Source: Rhodoferax sp.
Lineage (GTDB): Bacteria > Pseudomonadota > Gammaproteobacteria > Burkholderiales > Burkholderiaceae_C
Length of the DNA stretch: 64,000 nt
Reading direction: 5' to 3'
Assembly: GCF_018780565.1 (NCBI RefSeq)
Contig: NZ_JADMJN010000008.1
Span: 1-64,000 of the forward strand
The notes under the pieces are model-generated. The model saw nothing but the letters and a program-made list of their open reading frames with translations, was not told the DNA's origin and did no database searches. Position 1 is the first letter of the stretch. Each line of letters starts with the position of its first letter. Made by a program: the position numbers and the translations under genes. Shown in pieces: positions 48,201 to 56,124 of this stretch.

Positions 48201-50188
48201 GTTCGCTCAAGCAGCTCGGCCGTGGACTCCAGGGCGGCCCGCACGCGGTAGTCTTCGGTGACATCACTGAACACCAGCACCACGCCCACAATCTGGCCAG
48301 CGGCATCCCGGATCGGGGCTGCGCTGTCGGAAATCTGGTGCTCCCGCCCGTCGCGGGCAATCAGGGCCGTGTGGTTGGCCAAGCCAACGACTTCACCCCG
48401 GTCCATCACCAACTGCACGGGGTTGACCGACGGTACGCGGGTCTGCGCATTGACGATATCAAACACCTCAGGCAGGAATCGACCCACAGCCTGTGTCAGC
48501 GGCCAGCCGGTGAGTCGCTCGGCCGTCGGGTTCATGCGGGTGACGCGGCCCTGCGCGTCGGTGGCAATTACCGCGTCCCCAATGGACTGCAACGTGATGG
48601 CGAGGTTTTCCTCACTCTGGCGCAGCTGCTCTTGCGCGCGTTTGCGTTCAGTGACATCTTCAGCCGAGGACAAGCTCCCGACGACAGCGCCCGAGGCGTC
48701 TCTCAGAAGGGTGTTGTTCCAGGCCATGATCAGTTCCTGGCCCATCGAGTTGACGACGCGGTTCTCGAAGTGGGCCACGGGCAGCAGGTCTCCAGACATG
48801 ATTTGCCGGAACACCTTCCTGACCATGTGGCGCTCATCGGCCGGGACGAAGTTCTCGAACCAGTCCATCCCGATCAAGCCAGACTCCGCTTGACCCAATA
48901 CTTCGGCCCCTTTTTTATTGATCATGGAGATCCGGCCATCCACATCGAGCGCCATCAACATGATGCCGGCAATGTCCAGATAGCCTTGCACCCGGTCGCG
49001 TTCTCGGGCCAGTTCAGTGGTGCGCTCAAGCACTTTGTCTTCAAGCGTCTGGTGCGCCTTTTGAATACCCTCGGCCATGCCATTGAACGCGTCCGACAGC
49101 GCTGCGATCTCACGACTCTCCCTTGGCCGCACCGTGGATCGAACCGACAGATCGCCACGTCCCAGTTTGGTGGCGGTCTGCGCCAGGGAGAGCAGTGGCC
49201 GGGTCACCCGGCGCGCCGCCAGACTGATCAGGAGCAAGGCGATTCCCGCGAGAATCAGGCCAGCGACCACCAGGGCACTCAGGTCTTCTTTCAGCGTACC
49301 CAGGGCGTCCGACTTGCTCAGGTAGTTGACCACGGTCCACCCTTGCGAGCCACTGAGCTGGAGATAGCGGTAAACCGCAACCCACTCCATGCCCCCGGCA
49401 TCGGCGTAGGTCAAGGTTCCCTCGAAACCCGGCGCGACCTTGCGGTCCAGCGTGAAGGATCTGCTGTCCAGCGTGTCGCTGGACACATGCACCAAAGCTT
49501 GGGCTTCAGAGTCAAACAGTAGGGTCGATGCACGCTTGCCCAAAGCCAGCGACTCATCGGAAAAACCCAGTGTCACAAGCTGCTGGAGGTCAACCAGGCC
49601 AATCAGAATACCCACCAATTTCCCATTGGAAAATCCGTCCGCATCCGGTGCATGTATCTGGCGTACCACGGCCAGCGAAGCAGGGGCATCGTTTCGCACC
49701 AGTTGTTCAATCATTTCAGTGACGCCCGACTGTGTGGCCCGCTGGATCAGCACAGGATCCTGAAACGCTTTTCCGACATCAGCCGGGTCACTGCTGGCAA
49801 CAATCTGCTTGCTCACCGGATTGACCACCAGCATTCGCACATAACGATCGGGATAGGCACGCTGCAGGCGTTCGAACACCCGCTCCGTTGTCTGTTGGGC
49901 CTCGGGACCCTTGCTCGCCAACTGCCTGGCCAGAACCATGTTTTCAGAAACGACCAACATATCGCCACGCCGCTCCCTGAGACCGTTGGCGATCAGGGTT
50001 CGATGCAGGTCCGCCTTGAGCTCCAGGGTGCGCATTGCCTCGGCCAGCCGCTGATTGCGGGCACCGCTGAGCTCCAGCAAAGGCAGACCCAAATACCAGA
50101 GCAAAAAGAAGACCCCCAGGGCGGCCAGAAACAGGGCGGCAAAATATCCGGCGATACGACTTGAAAACGACGCGTAAATGCCGGACAT
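45278..50188 (-). CDS. Multi-PAS GGDEF/EAL c-di-GMP signalling protein with Cache sensor
   Basis: A 1636-residue bifunctional c-di-GMP enzyme. In order (rough residues): TM1 10-37, extracytoplasmic Cache-like domain 40-300, TM2 305-327, HAMP 328-380, PAS 400-515, PAS 525-650, PAS 665-790, GAF 800-950, PAS 965-1085, PAS 1090-1215, GGDEF 1215-1380 and EAL 1390-1636. The cyclase motif is an intact GGDEF (RLGGDEFVVML). The phosphodiesterase domain keeps EALVRW and DDFGTGYSSL, so both activities are possible. It starts 5 bp after the stop of an upstream binding-protein gene, which suggests that the binding protein feeds the sensor. The GAF and five PAS-like modules offer many inputs. Confidence 0.93.
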   Translation of the reverse strand: MSGIYASFSSRIAGYFAALFLAALGVFFLLWYLGLPLLELSGARNQRLAEAMRTLELKADLHRTLIANGLRERRGDMLVVSENMVLARQLASKGPEAQQTTERVFERLQRAYPDRYVRMLVVNPVSKQIVASSDPADVGKAFQDPVLIQRATQSGVTEMIEQLVRNDAPASLAVVRQIHAPDADGFSNGKLVGILIGLVDLQQLVTLGFSDESLALGKRASTLLFDSEAQALVHVSSDTLDSRSFTLDRKVAPGFEGTLTYADAGGMEWVAVYRYLQLSGSQGWTVVNYLSKSDALGTLKEDLSALVVAGLILAGIALLLISLAARRVTRPLLSLAQTATKLGRGDLSVRSTVRPRESREIAALSDAFNGMAEGIQKAHQTLEDKVLERTTELARERDRVQGYLDIAGIMLMALDVDGRISMINKKGAEVLGQAESGLIGMDWFENFVPADERHMVRKVFRQIMSGDLLPVAHFENRVVNSMGQELIMAWNNTLLRDASGAVVGSLSSAEDVTERKRAQEQLRQSEENLAITLQSIGDAVIATDAQGRVTRMNPTAERLTGWPLTQAVGRFLPEVFDIVNAQTRVPSVNPVQLVMDRGEVVGLANHTALIARDGREHQISDSAAPIRDAAGQIVGVVLVFSDVTEDYRVRAALESTAELLERTGEIAQVGGWELDLKTMAHFWSPQTCRILEVDPPVAPPLEQGINLYAPEARPVIRAAVQAAMDCGAPYDLELPAVTALGRPIWVRAQGSAVMEDGKAIKLLGALHDITQRKQAELYEQFRSHILELLAGGEALPNLLEALVRGVERLNPAMLCSILLLDSEARHLGKGIAPSLPDFYNAALDGTEIGLGVGSCGTAAFTGERVVVEDIATHPYWVAYKELAASAGLGACWSQPVKSSSGAVLGTFAIYHRERHLPADSDIVLIEQTAHLASIAIERGVATQKLRDSEAHFRLLTEDASDVVWKQDRNNRFTYISPADERMRGFRFDEVVGHHVFELLTEEGIALVRERLSQKRSADAPGSETASTTFELQQRCKDGRLIWTEVVTKPDRDANGVLIGYHGITREITKRRQAEEAQRIAATAFESQEGMFVTDTSSVILRVNKTFTEITGYTAQEAVGQNPRLFKSGRHEKRFYEDLWRSIEQRGSWQGEIWNRRKDGEVFPEWLTITAVKDNAGLTTHYVATFTDISARKVAEEQIKRLAFYDPLTGLPNRRLLMDRLEQALAAGARHQRKGALLFVDLDNFKVLNDTLGHYQGDLLLEQVAQRLSTCIREGDTVARLGGDEFVVMLEDLSESAPEAATQAEIVGEKILATLNQIYQLGAHEHRSTPSIGITLFGEQHEDIDQPLKRADLAMYQAKAAGRNTLRFFDPQMQAVVSVRAALESSLREAVQKKQFILHYQAQVTGQASGPSVLTGAEALVRWHDPSRGLVSPAEFIPLAEETGLILPLGAWVLETACTQLARWAGRPDMAPLTLAVNVSARQFHQADFVDQVLAVLARTGANPCRLKLELTEGLLVANVEDIIAKMTALKAVGVGFSLDDFGTGYSSLSYLKRLPLDQLKIDQGFVRDILIDPNDAAIAKMVVVLANSLGLAVIAEGVETGAQREFLAGQGCYAYQGYLFGRPMPLEAFEAMVLQA

Positions 50189-50193
50189 TGCGC

Positions 50194-51282
50194 CTAGTCC
50201 TCGTAGTCGAAGCTACGTAACTGGAATGCCCGGGGCTCTGCCAGGACCCGCACCAAACCGTCATAGGTCAAGGCCGCCTGGACGTTCTCCCACTTCGCAC
50301 CCTCAGGCAATTTGCCCAGTTTCTGTAAAAACTGAAATTCATTCCTGAGTGGCGGGATGCCCGAGATGCTCATGATGGTGGGCGCCGAGGGAACGTCCAG
50401 GATCTCCCGGCGCGTGATGGCGCCAATCTGGGCGACCGATATCGGTGTGACTTTGCCGGAGAAAGATTCCGTATTCAGCTTGGCCCAACGTGCGGCTTTT
50501 TCAACATTCCGCTGGGAGCGGCGCATCCATTCAATGGCCCGCAAAAATCCGGCAACCACATGGCGGGCGGCCTGCGGGGAGCGCTTCTCAAACTCACGTT
50601 CAATAACGAAATAATCGGTGCTCAGGCCCCTGAAGACGATGTGGTTTTTGTCACTCTTCTCCAAGGCGATGGTCGGCGCGGGCTCCCACCCGGCAAAGGC
50701 ATCGATATCCCCTCTCTCCAGGGCGTCGGGCATATCGCCCACCCCCAGAGCGACACGTTTGATCTGGGCTTCAGCAATGCCTGCCGAAGCCAGACCCTGC
50801 AGCAAAGTGTGGTGGGCACTGGAAGCCTCAACGTACCCGACCCGCTTGCCGACCAGCCCACTGACCTGGGTATCGCCCTTGGCGACAATGGCTGTGGACG
50901 TCTGCTTGACCAGCCCCACAATCCAGACATTGCCCGTCGAGGCCGCGAGAATGGTCGGCATATCGCCGAGCAAACCAGCGTCCAGACGGCGGTCTTTCAA
51001 CAGGGAAATCATGTCGGCGCCGCGTCGAAACGGATGCATCGCCAGTGGTTGCTGGGTGTCTGCCAGCGCCTTCTTCAACAGGCGATCGTGTTGCATGACA
51101 GCGCTGATAACCCCCGAGGGATAGCCCAATGGCTGAGCGCCGATGTCGACCGGTTGCGAGGCCGGTGACAATCCATACCCCGCAAAATAGTCATCGGCAG
51201 CCGTTGCAGAGGAGAGGAACACGGCCAAGGCCAAGCCAGCAAAGACTTTTTGCCGCCGACAGCTGGTGCGTCTCATTTTCAT
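50194..51282 (-). CDS. Periplasmic substrate-binding protein, SsuA/NMT1-like
   Basis: A 362-residue exported binding protein. The signal peptide ends SSATAA. The mature part has DMISLLKDRRLDAGLLGDMPTI, KRVGYVEASSAHHTLLQGLA, and DALERGDIDAFAGWEPAPTIAL, as in aliphatic sulfonate, nitrate or thiamine-precursor binding proteins. No ABC permease or ATPase is adjacent. GAGAGGTAGTTC precedes ATG 51282. It lies 5 bp upstream of the GGDEF/EAL gene, so it probably acts as an accessory ligand sensor. The ligand is not predictable. Confidence 0.88.
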   Translation of the reverse strand: MKMRRTSCRRQKVFAGLALAVFLSSATAADDYFAGYGLSPASQPVDIGAQPLGYPSGVISAVMQHDRLLKKALADTQQPLAMHPFRRGADMISLLKDRRLDAGLLGDMPTILAASTGNVWIVGLVKQTSTAIVAKGDTQVSGLVGKRVGYVEASSAHHTLLQGLASAGIAEAQIKRVALGVGDMPDALERGDIDAFAGWEPAPTIALEKSDKNHIVFRGLSTDYFVIEREFEKRSPQAARHVVAGFLRAIEWMRRSQRNVEKAARWAKLNTESFSGKVTPISVAQIGAITRREILDVPSAPTIMSISGIPPLRNEFQFLQKLGKLPEGAKWENVQAALTYDGLVRVLAEPRAFQLRSFDYED

Positions 51283-51353
51283 GAACTACCTCTCCCTGGA
51301 CCAGCACGGTCCCACTGGCGAGTATAGCCACGGCCCGCGGTTGCAGGTGGCCG

Positions 51354-52208
51354 CTAAGGAGACTTGCGGGAGGGCGAAACAGGCCCTTGTGCCATGACGC
51401 TCGGCGCCATGGTGTCGCCCATCCATTGCTGCAAATCCAGCCACATCCGCTTGATCTCGACATCACGTGGTGTCAGCAGCGCACTGGGCAGTTCGATGGT
51501 GACCACCGGCATACCTTTGTGCACACCACCGTAATTGCCCAGGGAGCCGGGAAAGATGCCCACCTGATCCAGATACAGTCGCCCCAGGCGGCTCGGTGGG
51601 GCAATCGGTCCGTCGAAATCCAGCACGCCGTAGGGCGCATGGATACTGACAATGAGATGCGGCTTGAATCTTTGCATTTCCTCATGCAGGAGTTTCGATT
51701 CGGGTTCGCTCAAGGGTTTTTTGCCGGGCCAGCGGCGCGGGTCCTTGCGGGTGCGCTTTTCCCAATAAACCGCAGCATCGCGCTCCCAGTTGGGGGTCGG
51801 GAAATTGCGGTTCAGATCCACCCCATTGGCGTTGACACGACGCGATGGCCGACTGAACAAACCATCGGGATTGAGTGCGGGTATGAAACGCCACAGGGTT
51901 TGTCCCGGCACGGCCTGGGCCAGGTCAATCCAATGCAAAGCCACTGATGCGGATGAGAGTTCGTCACCATGCATGCCGCCAATCACCAGCACACGCAAGC
52001 GGGCATCCTGCGGACCCGTGTCGCGCATGTAGATGGGACGCCCGCGGACGCTGCGGATCGTGGTGGGCTGCAGCTTTGCCGTTTCACACAGGGCCCGCGT
52101 GACATTCGGAAGCCTTGCGTAAAAATCATCACAGGCCCCCGACGCAATTGCCTGGGTTGCTATCACAATTGAAGCAACGAAGACCGGGATGAATTTGCAG
52201 AAATGCAT
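51354..52208 (-). CDS. Zinc carboxypeptidase, M14 family (MpaA-like)
   Basis: A 284-residue M14 peptidase with a signal sequence MHFCKFIPVFVASIVIATQA. The metal-binding motif is GGMHGDE (H-x2-E) with a later His in VSIHAPYGVLD. NGVDLNRNFPTPNW matches the substrate-binding region of murein peptide amidases, and the catalytic Glu is in the TIELPSALLTP segment. It probably trims cell-wall peptides in the periplasm. ATG 52208 was chosen at the signal start. It is 71 bp from the binding-protein gene and may be separately transcribed. Confidence 0.85.
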   Translation of the reverse strand: MHFCKFIPVFVASIVIATQAIASGACDDFYARLPNVTRALCETAKLQPTTIRSVRGRPIYMRDTGPQDARLRVLVIGGMHGDELSSASVALHWIDLAQAVPGQTLWRFIPALNPDGLFSRPSRRVNANGVDLNRNFPTPNWERDAAVYWEKRTRKDPRRWPGKKPLSEPESKLLHEEMQRFKPHLIVSIHAPYGVLDFDGPIAPPSRLGRLYLDQVGIFPGSLGNYGGVHKGMPVVTIELPSALLTPRDVEIKRMWLDLQQWMGDTMAPSVMAQGPVSPSRKSP

Positions 52209-52307
52209 GCGGTATTTTATTCCCCTGGCGAGTGCAGCACCCGCCTGCGCGACAGGGTTACAGCCCTTACCCACCAGTGATCCCGAAATTTCAGGTAAAT
52301 TGCACCC

Positions 52308-52826
52308 ATGTCTTTAACTGCCTCCAGTCGCAGGGCCCAGCCCCCCAGTTTTTCTGCCCCCGAGTTCCGCGCCGCCCTGGGTATGTTTGCCACTGGCGTC
52401 ACGATTGTCACAGCCCGCACGGCCGAGGGTGAACTGATTGGCCTGACTGCCAACTCGTTCAATTCTGTGTCACTTGATCCACCCCTGGTGCTGTGGAGCC
52501 TAGCCAGGGCCGCGGCGTCGATGCCCGCCTTCAGCACCGGCTCGCACTACGCCATCAATGTCCTGGGCGCTGATCAGCATGACCTCGCCAAACGTTTTGC
52601 CGCCAAGGGCCTGGACCGTTTTGCCGACGTGGCGTTTGTGGAAGGTGTGGGCGGTGCACCCCTGTTGTCCGGGGCTGCCGCCAGTTTTGAATGCTTCAAC
52701 CGCAGTCGCTATGAAGAAGGCGACCATGTGATCTTCGTGGGCGAAGTGGAGCGCTGTTCGCACCGCTTAGGCGCCTCACCGCTGCTATTTCACGGCGGCA
52801 AGTTCTACACCGAACACCCCTTGTGA
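52308..52826 (+). CDS. Flavin reductase family protein
   Basis: A 172-residue FMN-binding split-barrel flavin reductase. Signatures are RAALGMFATGVTIVTA, GLTANSFNSVSLDPPLVLW, YAINVLGADQHDLAKRFA and HVIFVGEVERC. It supplies reduced flavin to a monooxygenase or reduces flavin directly. No partner monooxygenase is in the window. ATG 52308 begins MSLTASSRRAQPPSF. It is followed 40 bp later by a transporter. Confidence 0.92.
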   Translation: MSLTASSRRAQPPSFSAPEFRAALGMFATGVTIVTARTAEGELIGLTANSFNSVSLDPPLVLWSLARAAASMPAFSTGSHYAINVLGADQHDLAKRFAAKGLDRFADVAFVEGVGGAPLLSGAAASFECFNRSRYEEGDHVIFVGEVERCSHRLGASPLLFHGGKFYTEHPL

Positions 52827-52866
52827 TACGAAGGATGGGCCGCACCATGACGCTCAGGCCCGGCCT

Positions 52867-53766
52867 ATGACGCTGCGCAAAAACCACCTGGATGGTGTCG
52901 CCATCGGGCTGTTGTTGGCCTGCTGCCTGTTCTGGGGGCTTCAGCAAGTGCTGGTGAAAGCCACCATCCCTGAAATTCCCCCGGTCTTTCAGGCGGCGCT
53001 GCGCTTTGCGGGCGCCACCGTCTTGTTGTGGCTGTGGTGCCTGTGGCGCGGCGTGCGCCTTTTCGAACGCGACGGCACGTTGGCCATCGGTCTTCTGGCG
53101 GGCACGTTGTTCGCCATTGAGTTTGCCTGTCTCTACGCCGGGCTGCAGTTCACAACGGCCTCCCGACTCACCGTCTTTCTGTATACCTCACCCTTCTGGG
53201 TCGCGGTGCTGCTGCCTTTGCGGGTGAAATCCGAACACTTGGCGCCGGTGCAATGGGTGGGCCTGGCCCTGGCCTTTGCAGCCGTGCTGTTTGCATTGCG
53301 CGATGGCCTGGGTGCCCAAAGCCAGCCCCGGCAATGGCTGGGCGACTTGCTGGCGCTGGCGGCAGGCATGTTTTGGGGTTTGACCACCATCGTGATTCGC
53401 GGCTCGCGTCTTACCCGGGTGTCGCCTGAAAAGATGCTGTTTTACCAAGTGACGGTCAGCACCGTCACGCTGCCCGTGCTGTCGCTGGTACTGCACGAGC
53501 AATGGGTGTGGTCCTGGAGCGCATTTGGCAGCACCTCGATGCTGGTGCAAACCGTGGTGGGCGCATTTGCCAGCTACCTGACCTGGATGTGGCTGCTGGG
53601 GCGCTACCCGGCGACCAAGATCTCGGTTTTTGTATTCCTCACGCCCGTGTTTGCCCTGTTGTTTGGCGCACTCTGGCTGCGGGAGCCAATTACCATCAAT
53701 TTGATAGCAGCTTTGTCAATGGTGGCGCTGGGGATCGTACTGGTCAGTCGAAAGCCGGCCGCCTGA
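52867..53766 (+). CDS. DMT-superfamily transporter (EamA domains)
   Basis: A 299-residue integral membrane protein with about ten helices in two EamA repeats (about 12-140 and 160-297). Typical features are LLLACCLFWGLQQVLVKAT and LAAGMFWGLTTIVIRGSR. It exports an unknown small molecule. A degenerate GCTAT-type palindrome (ACCAT-N7-ATAGC, 53692-53708) lies within codons for the last repeat (ITINLIAA). It is 12 bp before an HD-GYP gene, which may be co-transcribed. Confidence 0.9.
   Translation: MTLRKNHLDGVAIGLLLACCLFWGLQQVLVKATIPEIPPVFQAALRFAGATVLLWLWCLWRGVRLFERDGTLAIGLLAGTLFAIEFACLYAGLQFTTASRLTVFLYTSPFWVAVLLPLRVKSEHLAPVQWVGLALAFAAVLFALRDGLGAQSQPRQWLGDLLALAAGMFWGLTTIVIRGSRLTRVSPEKMLFYQVTVSTVTLPVLSLVLHEQWVWSWSAFGSTSMLVQTVVGAFASYLTWMWLLGRYPATKISVFVFLTPVFALLFGALWLREPITINLIAALSMVALGIVLVSRKPAA
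53692..53708. repeat. 17-bp palindromic repeat, degenerate copy inside the transporter gene
   Basis: ACCATCAATTTGATAGC has the right arm ATAGC and the same 17-bp length as the family, with a left arm that has two mismatches. It is read in frame as part of the coding sequence for ITINLIA. Confidence 0.4.
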
Positions 53767-53778
53767 AGGAAACAAGTC

Positions 53779-55125
53779 ATGCAGGCATTGAAACTGTCGG
53801 AACTCATGGGCGCCTTGAGCCATGCGCTGGACATTACCGAGGGTCAGCCCGAGGGACACTGCGTGCGCTGCTGCTGGATCGGCATGCACATTGGCCAGCA
53901 GTTGAAGTTGCCAAGCGGCGAACTGTGGGAGCTGTATTACACGCTGCTGCTCAAAGATCTGGGCTGCAGCAGCAACGCCTCCCGCATCTGTGAGCTTTAC
54001 CTGACCGACGACCTGTCTTTCAAGCGCGATTTCAAGTGGGTCGATGGCACCTTGCCCCAGGTGCTGCGCTTTGTGCTGCGTCATACCGGTCCAGCCTCCG
54101 GCTTGAAAGACCGGCTGAAGGCTTTGGGTGGCATCCTGACCAACGGCGACGACATTGCCCAGGAACTGATTCAGACCCGTTGCACACGCGGCGCGGACAT
54201 CGCCCGCCAGCTGCGCTTCTCGGAAGGTGTGGCGCAAGGCATTCATTCGCTGGACGAGCACTGGGACGGCGAAGGCCGGCCCGAATGCCTGGCCGGCAAA
54301 GCGATTCCACTTTACGCACGCATCGCGCTGCTGGCCCAGGTGGTGGACATCGTCAATTGTTCAGACGGCAAAGCCGCCGCCCTGAAGGAAGTGGTTGCGC
54401 GACGCGGCAGATGGTTCGACCCCGAGCTGATTGACAGCTTTCTGGAAGTTGCCAGTGCCGACGCCTTCTGGAGCACCCTGAATTCCCCCGAAGTGGAGTC
54501 CTGCGTGTTCGCCATGGAGCCCGGTGGCCATGAAGCCCTGCTCGACGAAGACTATCTTGACGACATTGCCGAAGCGTTTGGCAAAGTGGTCGATGCCAAA
54601 AGCCCCTTCACCGCCGGCCACAGTGCCCGGGTGGGCCTCTACACGGCCCTCCTGGGTGAGTCACTGGACCTGCCTGAGGCGCGTCGGCGCTGGCTCAAGC
54701 GCGGAGCCCTGCTGCACGATGTGGGCAAACTCGGCGTCAGCAACTCGATCCTGGACAAGCCCGGCAAGCTCGACGATGCGGAGTGGGCGTCCGTCAGGCA
54801 ACACACCGTTTACACCGAGTCCATCCTGGGACGAATCAAGGCTTTCGACGAGCTGGCGCGGGTTTCTGCCGCGCACCATGAGCGGCTCGATGGCGGGGGC
54901 TACCCGCGCGGCATCAAGGCTGAAGACATTGCACTGGAAACGCGCATCATCACCACCGCCGACATCTTTGACGCCATCACGGCTGAGCGGCCTTACCGGG
55001 GTGCTGTGCCCATCGACAAAACACTGGCCATCATGGCGGACACCGTGGGCACGGCGCTGGATGCCAACTGCTTCGAGCATCTGAAAAAAATCATCCGCAC
55101 CAACCCGGAGTTCTTCCCCAAATAA
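53779..55125 (+). CDS. HD-GYP phosphodiesterase with degenerate N-terminal HD-GYP-like module
   Basis: A 448-residue protein. The C-terminal half has a canonical HD-GYP: GHSARVG (280-286), LLHDVGKLG (His313, Asp314), HHERLDGGGYPRG (His366 and 367, GYP 374-376) and ITTADIFDAITAERPYR. It can hydrolyse c-di-GMP. The N-terminal half repeats the pattern in order: GHCVRCC (26-32), LLKDLGC (57-63, His replaced by Lys) and HWDGEGRPECLAG (161-173, GYP replaced by GRP). So the first module is a decayed copy, probably regulatory. No signal peptide. It lies 12 bp after the transporter. Confidence 0.93.
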   Translation: MQALKLSELMGALSHALDITEGQPEGHCVRCCWIGMHIGQQLKLPSGELWELYYTLLLKDLGCSSNASRICELYLTDDLSFKRDFKWVDGTLPQVLRFVLRHTGPASGLKDRLKALGGILTNGDDIAQELIQTRCTRGADIARQLRFSEGVAQGIHSLDEHWDGEGRPECLAGKAIPLYARIALLAQVVDIVNCSDGKAAALKEVVARRGRWFDPELIDSFLEVASADAFWSTLNSPEVESCVFAMEPGGHEALLDEDYLDDIAEAFGKVVDAKSPFTAGHSARVGLYTALLGESLDLPEARRRWLKRGALLHDVGKLGVSNSILDKPGKLDDAEWASVRQHTVYTESILGRIKAFDELARVSAAHHERLDGGGYPRGIKAEDIALETRIITTADIFDAITAERPYRGAVPIDKTLAIMADTVGTALDANCFEHLKKIIRTNPEFFPK

Positions 55126-55134
55126 AAGGGGCGT

Positions 55135-56097
55135 TCAGTTCTGGGGTGGGGTACTGCCCAGGCGTCGGGGCGAAAAACGGAACACCTGCGGATCTGTCAC
55201 GTCCACGCTCGCCTTGATCCAGCCCATGAAGGGCGAACCAAAGGTTTCCACACGGGTGAAGTTTTTAACCAATTCATTGCCAGCGCTGTCGAGCATCGGC
55301 TGGTCGATTTTCTGCCAGTGGGTATCGCCATGCACCAGCACCACCTGGCCCGCAAAAGCCTGGGTCTCAGCTCGCAGCTGGGTCAAAAATTCTCGATAGC
55401 CGGGACGCGTATGACCGGCACTGAAAGCTTCCAACTCCGGATTGGCCTGAATCACGATCATGATGCCCGCCAGCTTCTTGGTTCGCGCCAGGGCAAAAGC
55501 CTGCGCCAGCCAAGCCCGGTTCGCAGCGCCACGCTCAATGAACTCCGGTACCGGGCCGCCGCCGCGGGTGGTGCCGTGGTAGTTGTTTTCGCTGCCCGGC
55601 AGATTCAACCCGACAAACAGAGCCCCGCCCAATTCCCAACGCACGTTTTCACGGTAGCCGGCAAAGGCGGGGTCGCTGCTCTGACGCACCAACGGCATGG
55701 GCCGCTGACCCAGGGCCGTGTCGCCGGCAAAAAACAGTTCACGCAATTTACCCAGACGCTCCAGCGGGTCGTAAGAACCGTTGTTGCTTCGATGGCAATC
55801 GGTCCATTCATTGTCACCCGGCACAAAAACCAGTGGATGCCGGGATGCCTGGAAGACGCCCAGCATGTCGCGCAGCACCTCGTCGCTGCATACGCTGCCG
55901 CCGCTCTTGATGTCCCCGTCATGCACGACAAAGGCCAGGTCTTCACGGTCCATCTCCGCCATGAGTTCAGGCAGCCGCTCCCGCTCCCGCGGGCTGTAGG
56001 GCGTGTCGCCGAACAGACCGAAGGAGACCGGCTGAGCGCCAACCGGCGTCGCCAGCAAGGCACACAGGCTCAAGGAAAGCAAATATTGGGGGATCAT
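55135..56097 (-). CDS. Secreted metallophosphoesterase
   Basis: A 320-residue exported phosphoesterase. A signal ends LATPVGAQ, then GLFGDTPYS, VVHDGDIKSGGSVC, VPGDNEWTDCHR and VLVHGDTHWQKID give the metal-binding motifs of the calcineurin fold. A long lid includes GGGPVPEF. It is a member of a lineage of betaproteobacterial secreted phosphoesterases whose substrate is unknown. ATG 56097 was preferred to a TTG at 56103. It converges with the HD-GYP gene. Confidence 0.85.
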   Translation of the reverse strand: MIPQYLLSLSLCALLATPVGAQPVSFGLFGDTPYSPRERERLPELMAEMDREDLAFVVHDGDIKSGGSVCSDEVLRDMLGVFQASRHPLVFVPGDNEWTDCHRSNNGSYDPLERLGKLRELFFAGDTALGQRPMPLVRQSSDPAFAGYRENVRWELGGALFVGLNLPGSENNYHGTTRGGGPVPEFIERGAANRAWLAQAFALARTKKLAGIMIVIQANPELEAFSAGHTRPGYREFLTQLRAETQAFAGQVVLVHGDTHWQKIDQPMLDSAGNELVKNFTRVETFGSPFMGWIKASVDVTDPQVFRFSPRRLGSTPPQN

Positions 56098-56124
56098 CAG
56101 CAAACTAGCAGAGAAAAGTTTGAA

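Noticed and set aside
47207..49522. A 771-codon open frame on the plus strand opposite the c-di-GMP sensor gene
   Set aside because: It is a third-position shadow of GC-rich coding sequence. Its translation is rich in His, Gln, Gly and Arg and shows no domain, while the minus-strand gene has clear PAS and GAF motifs.
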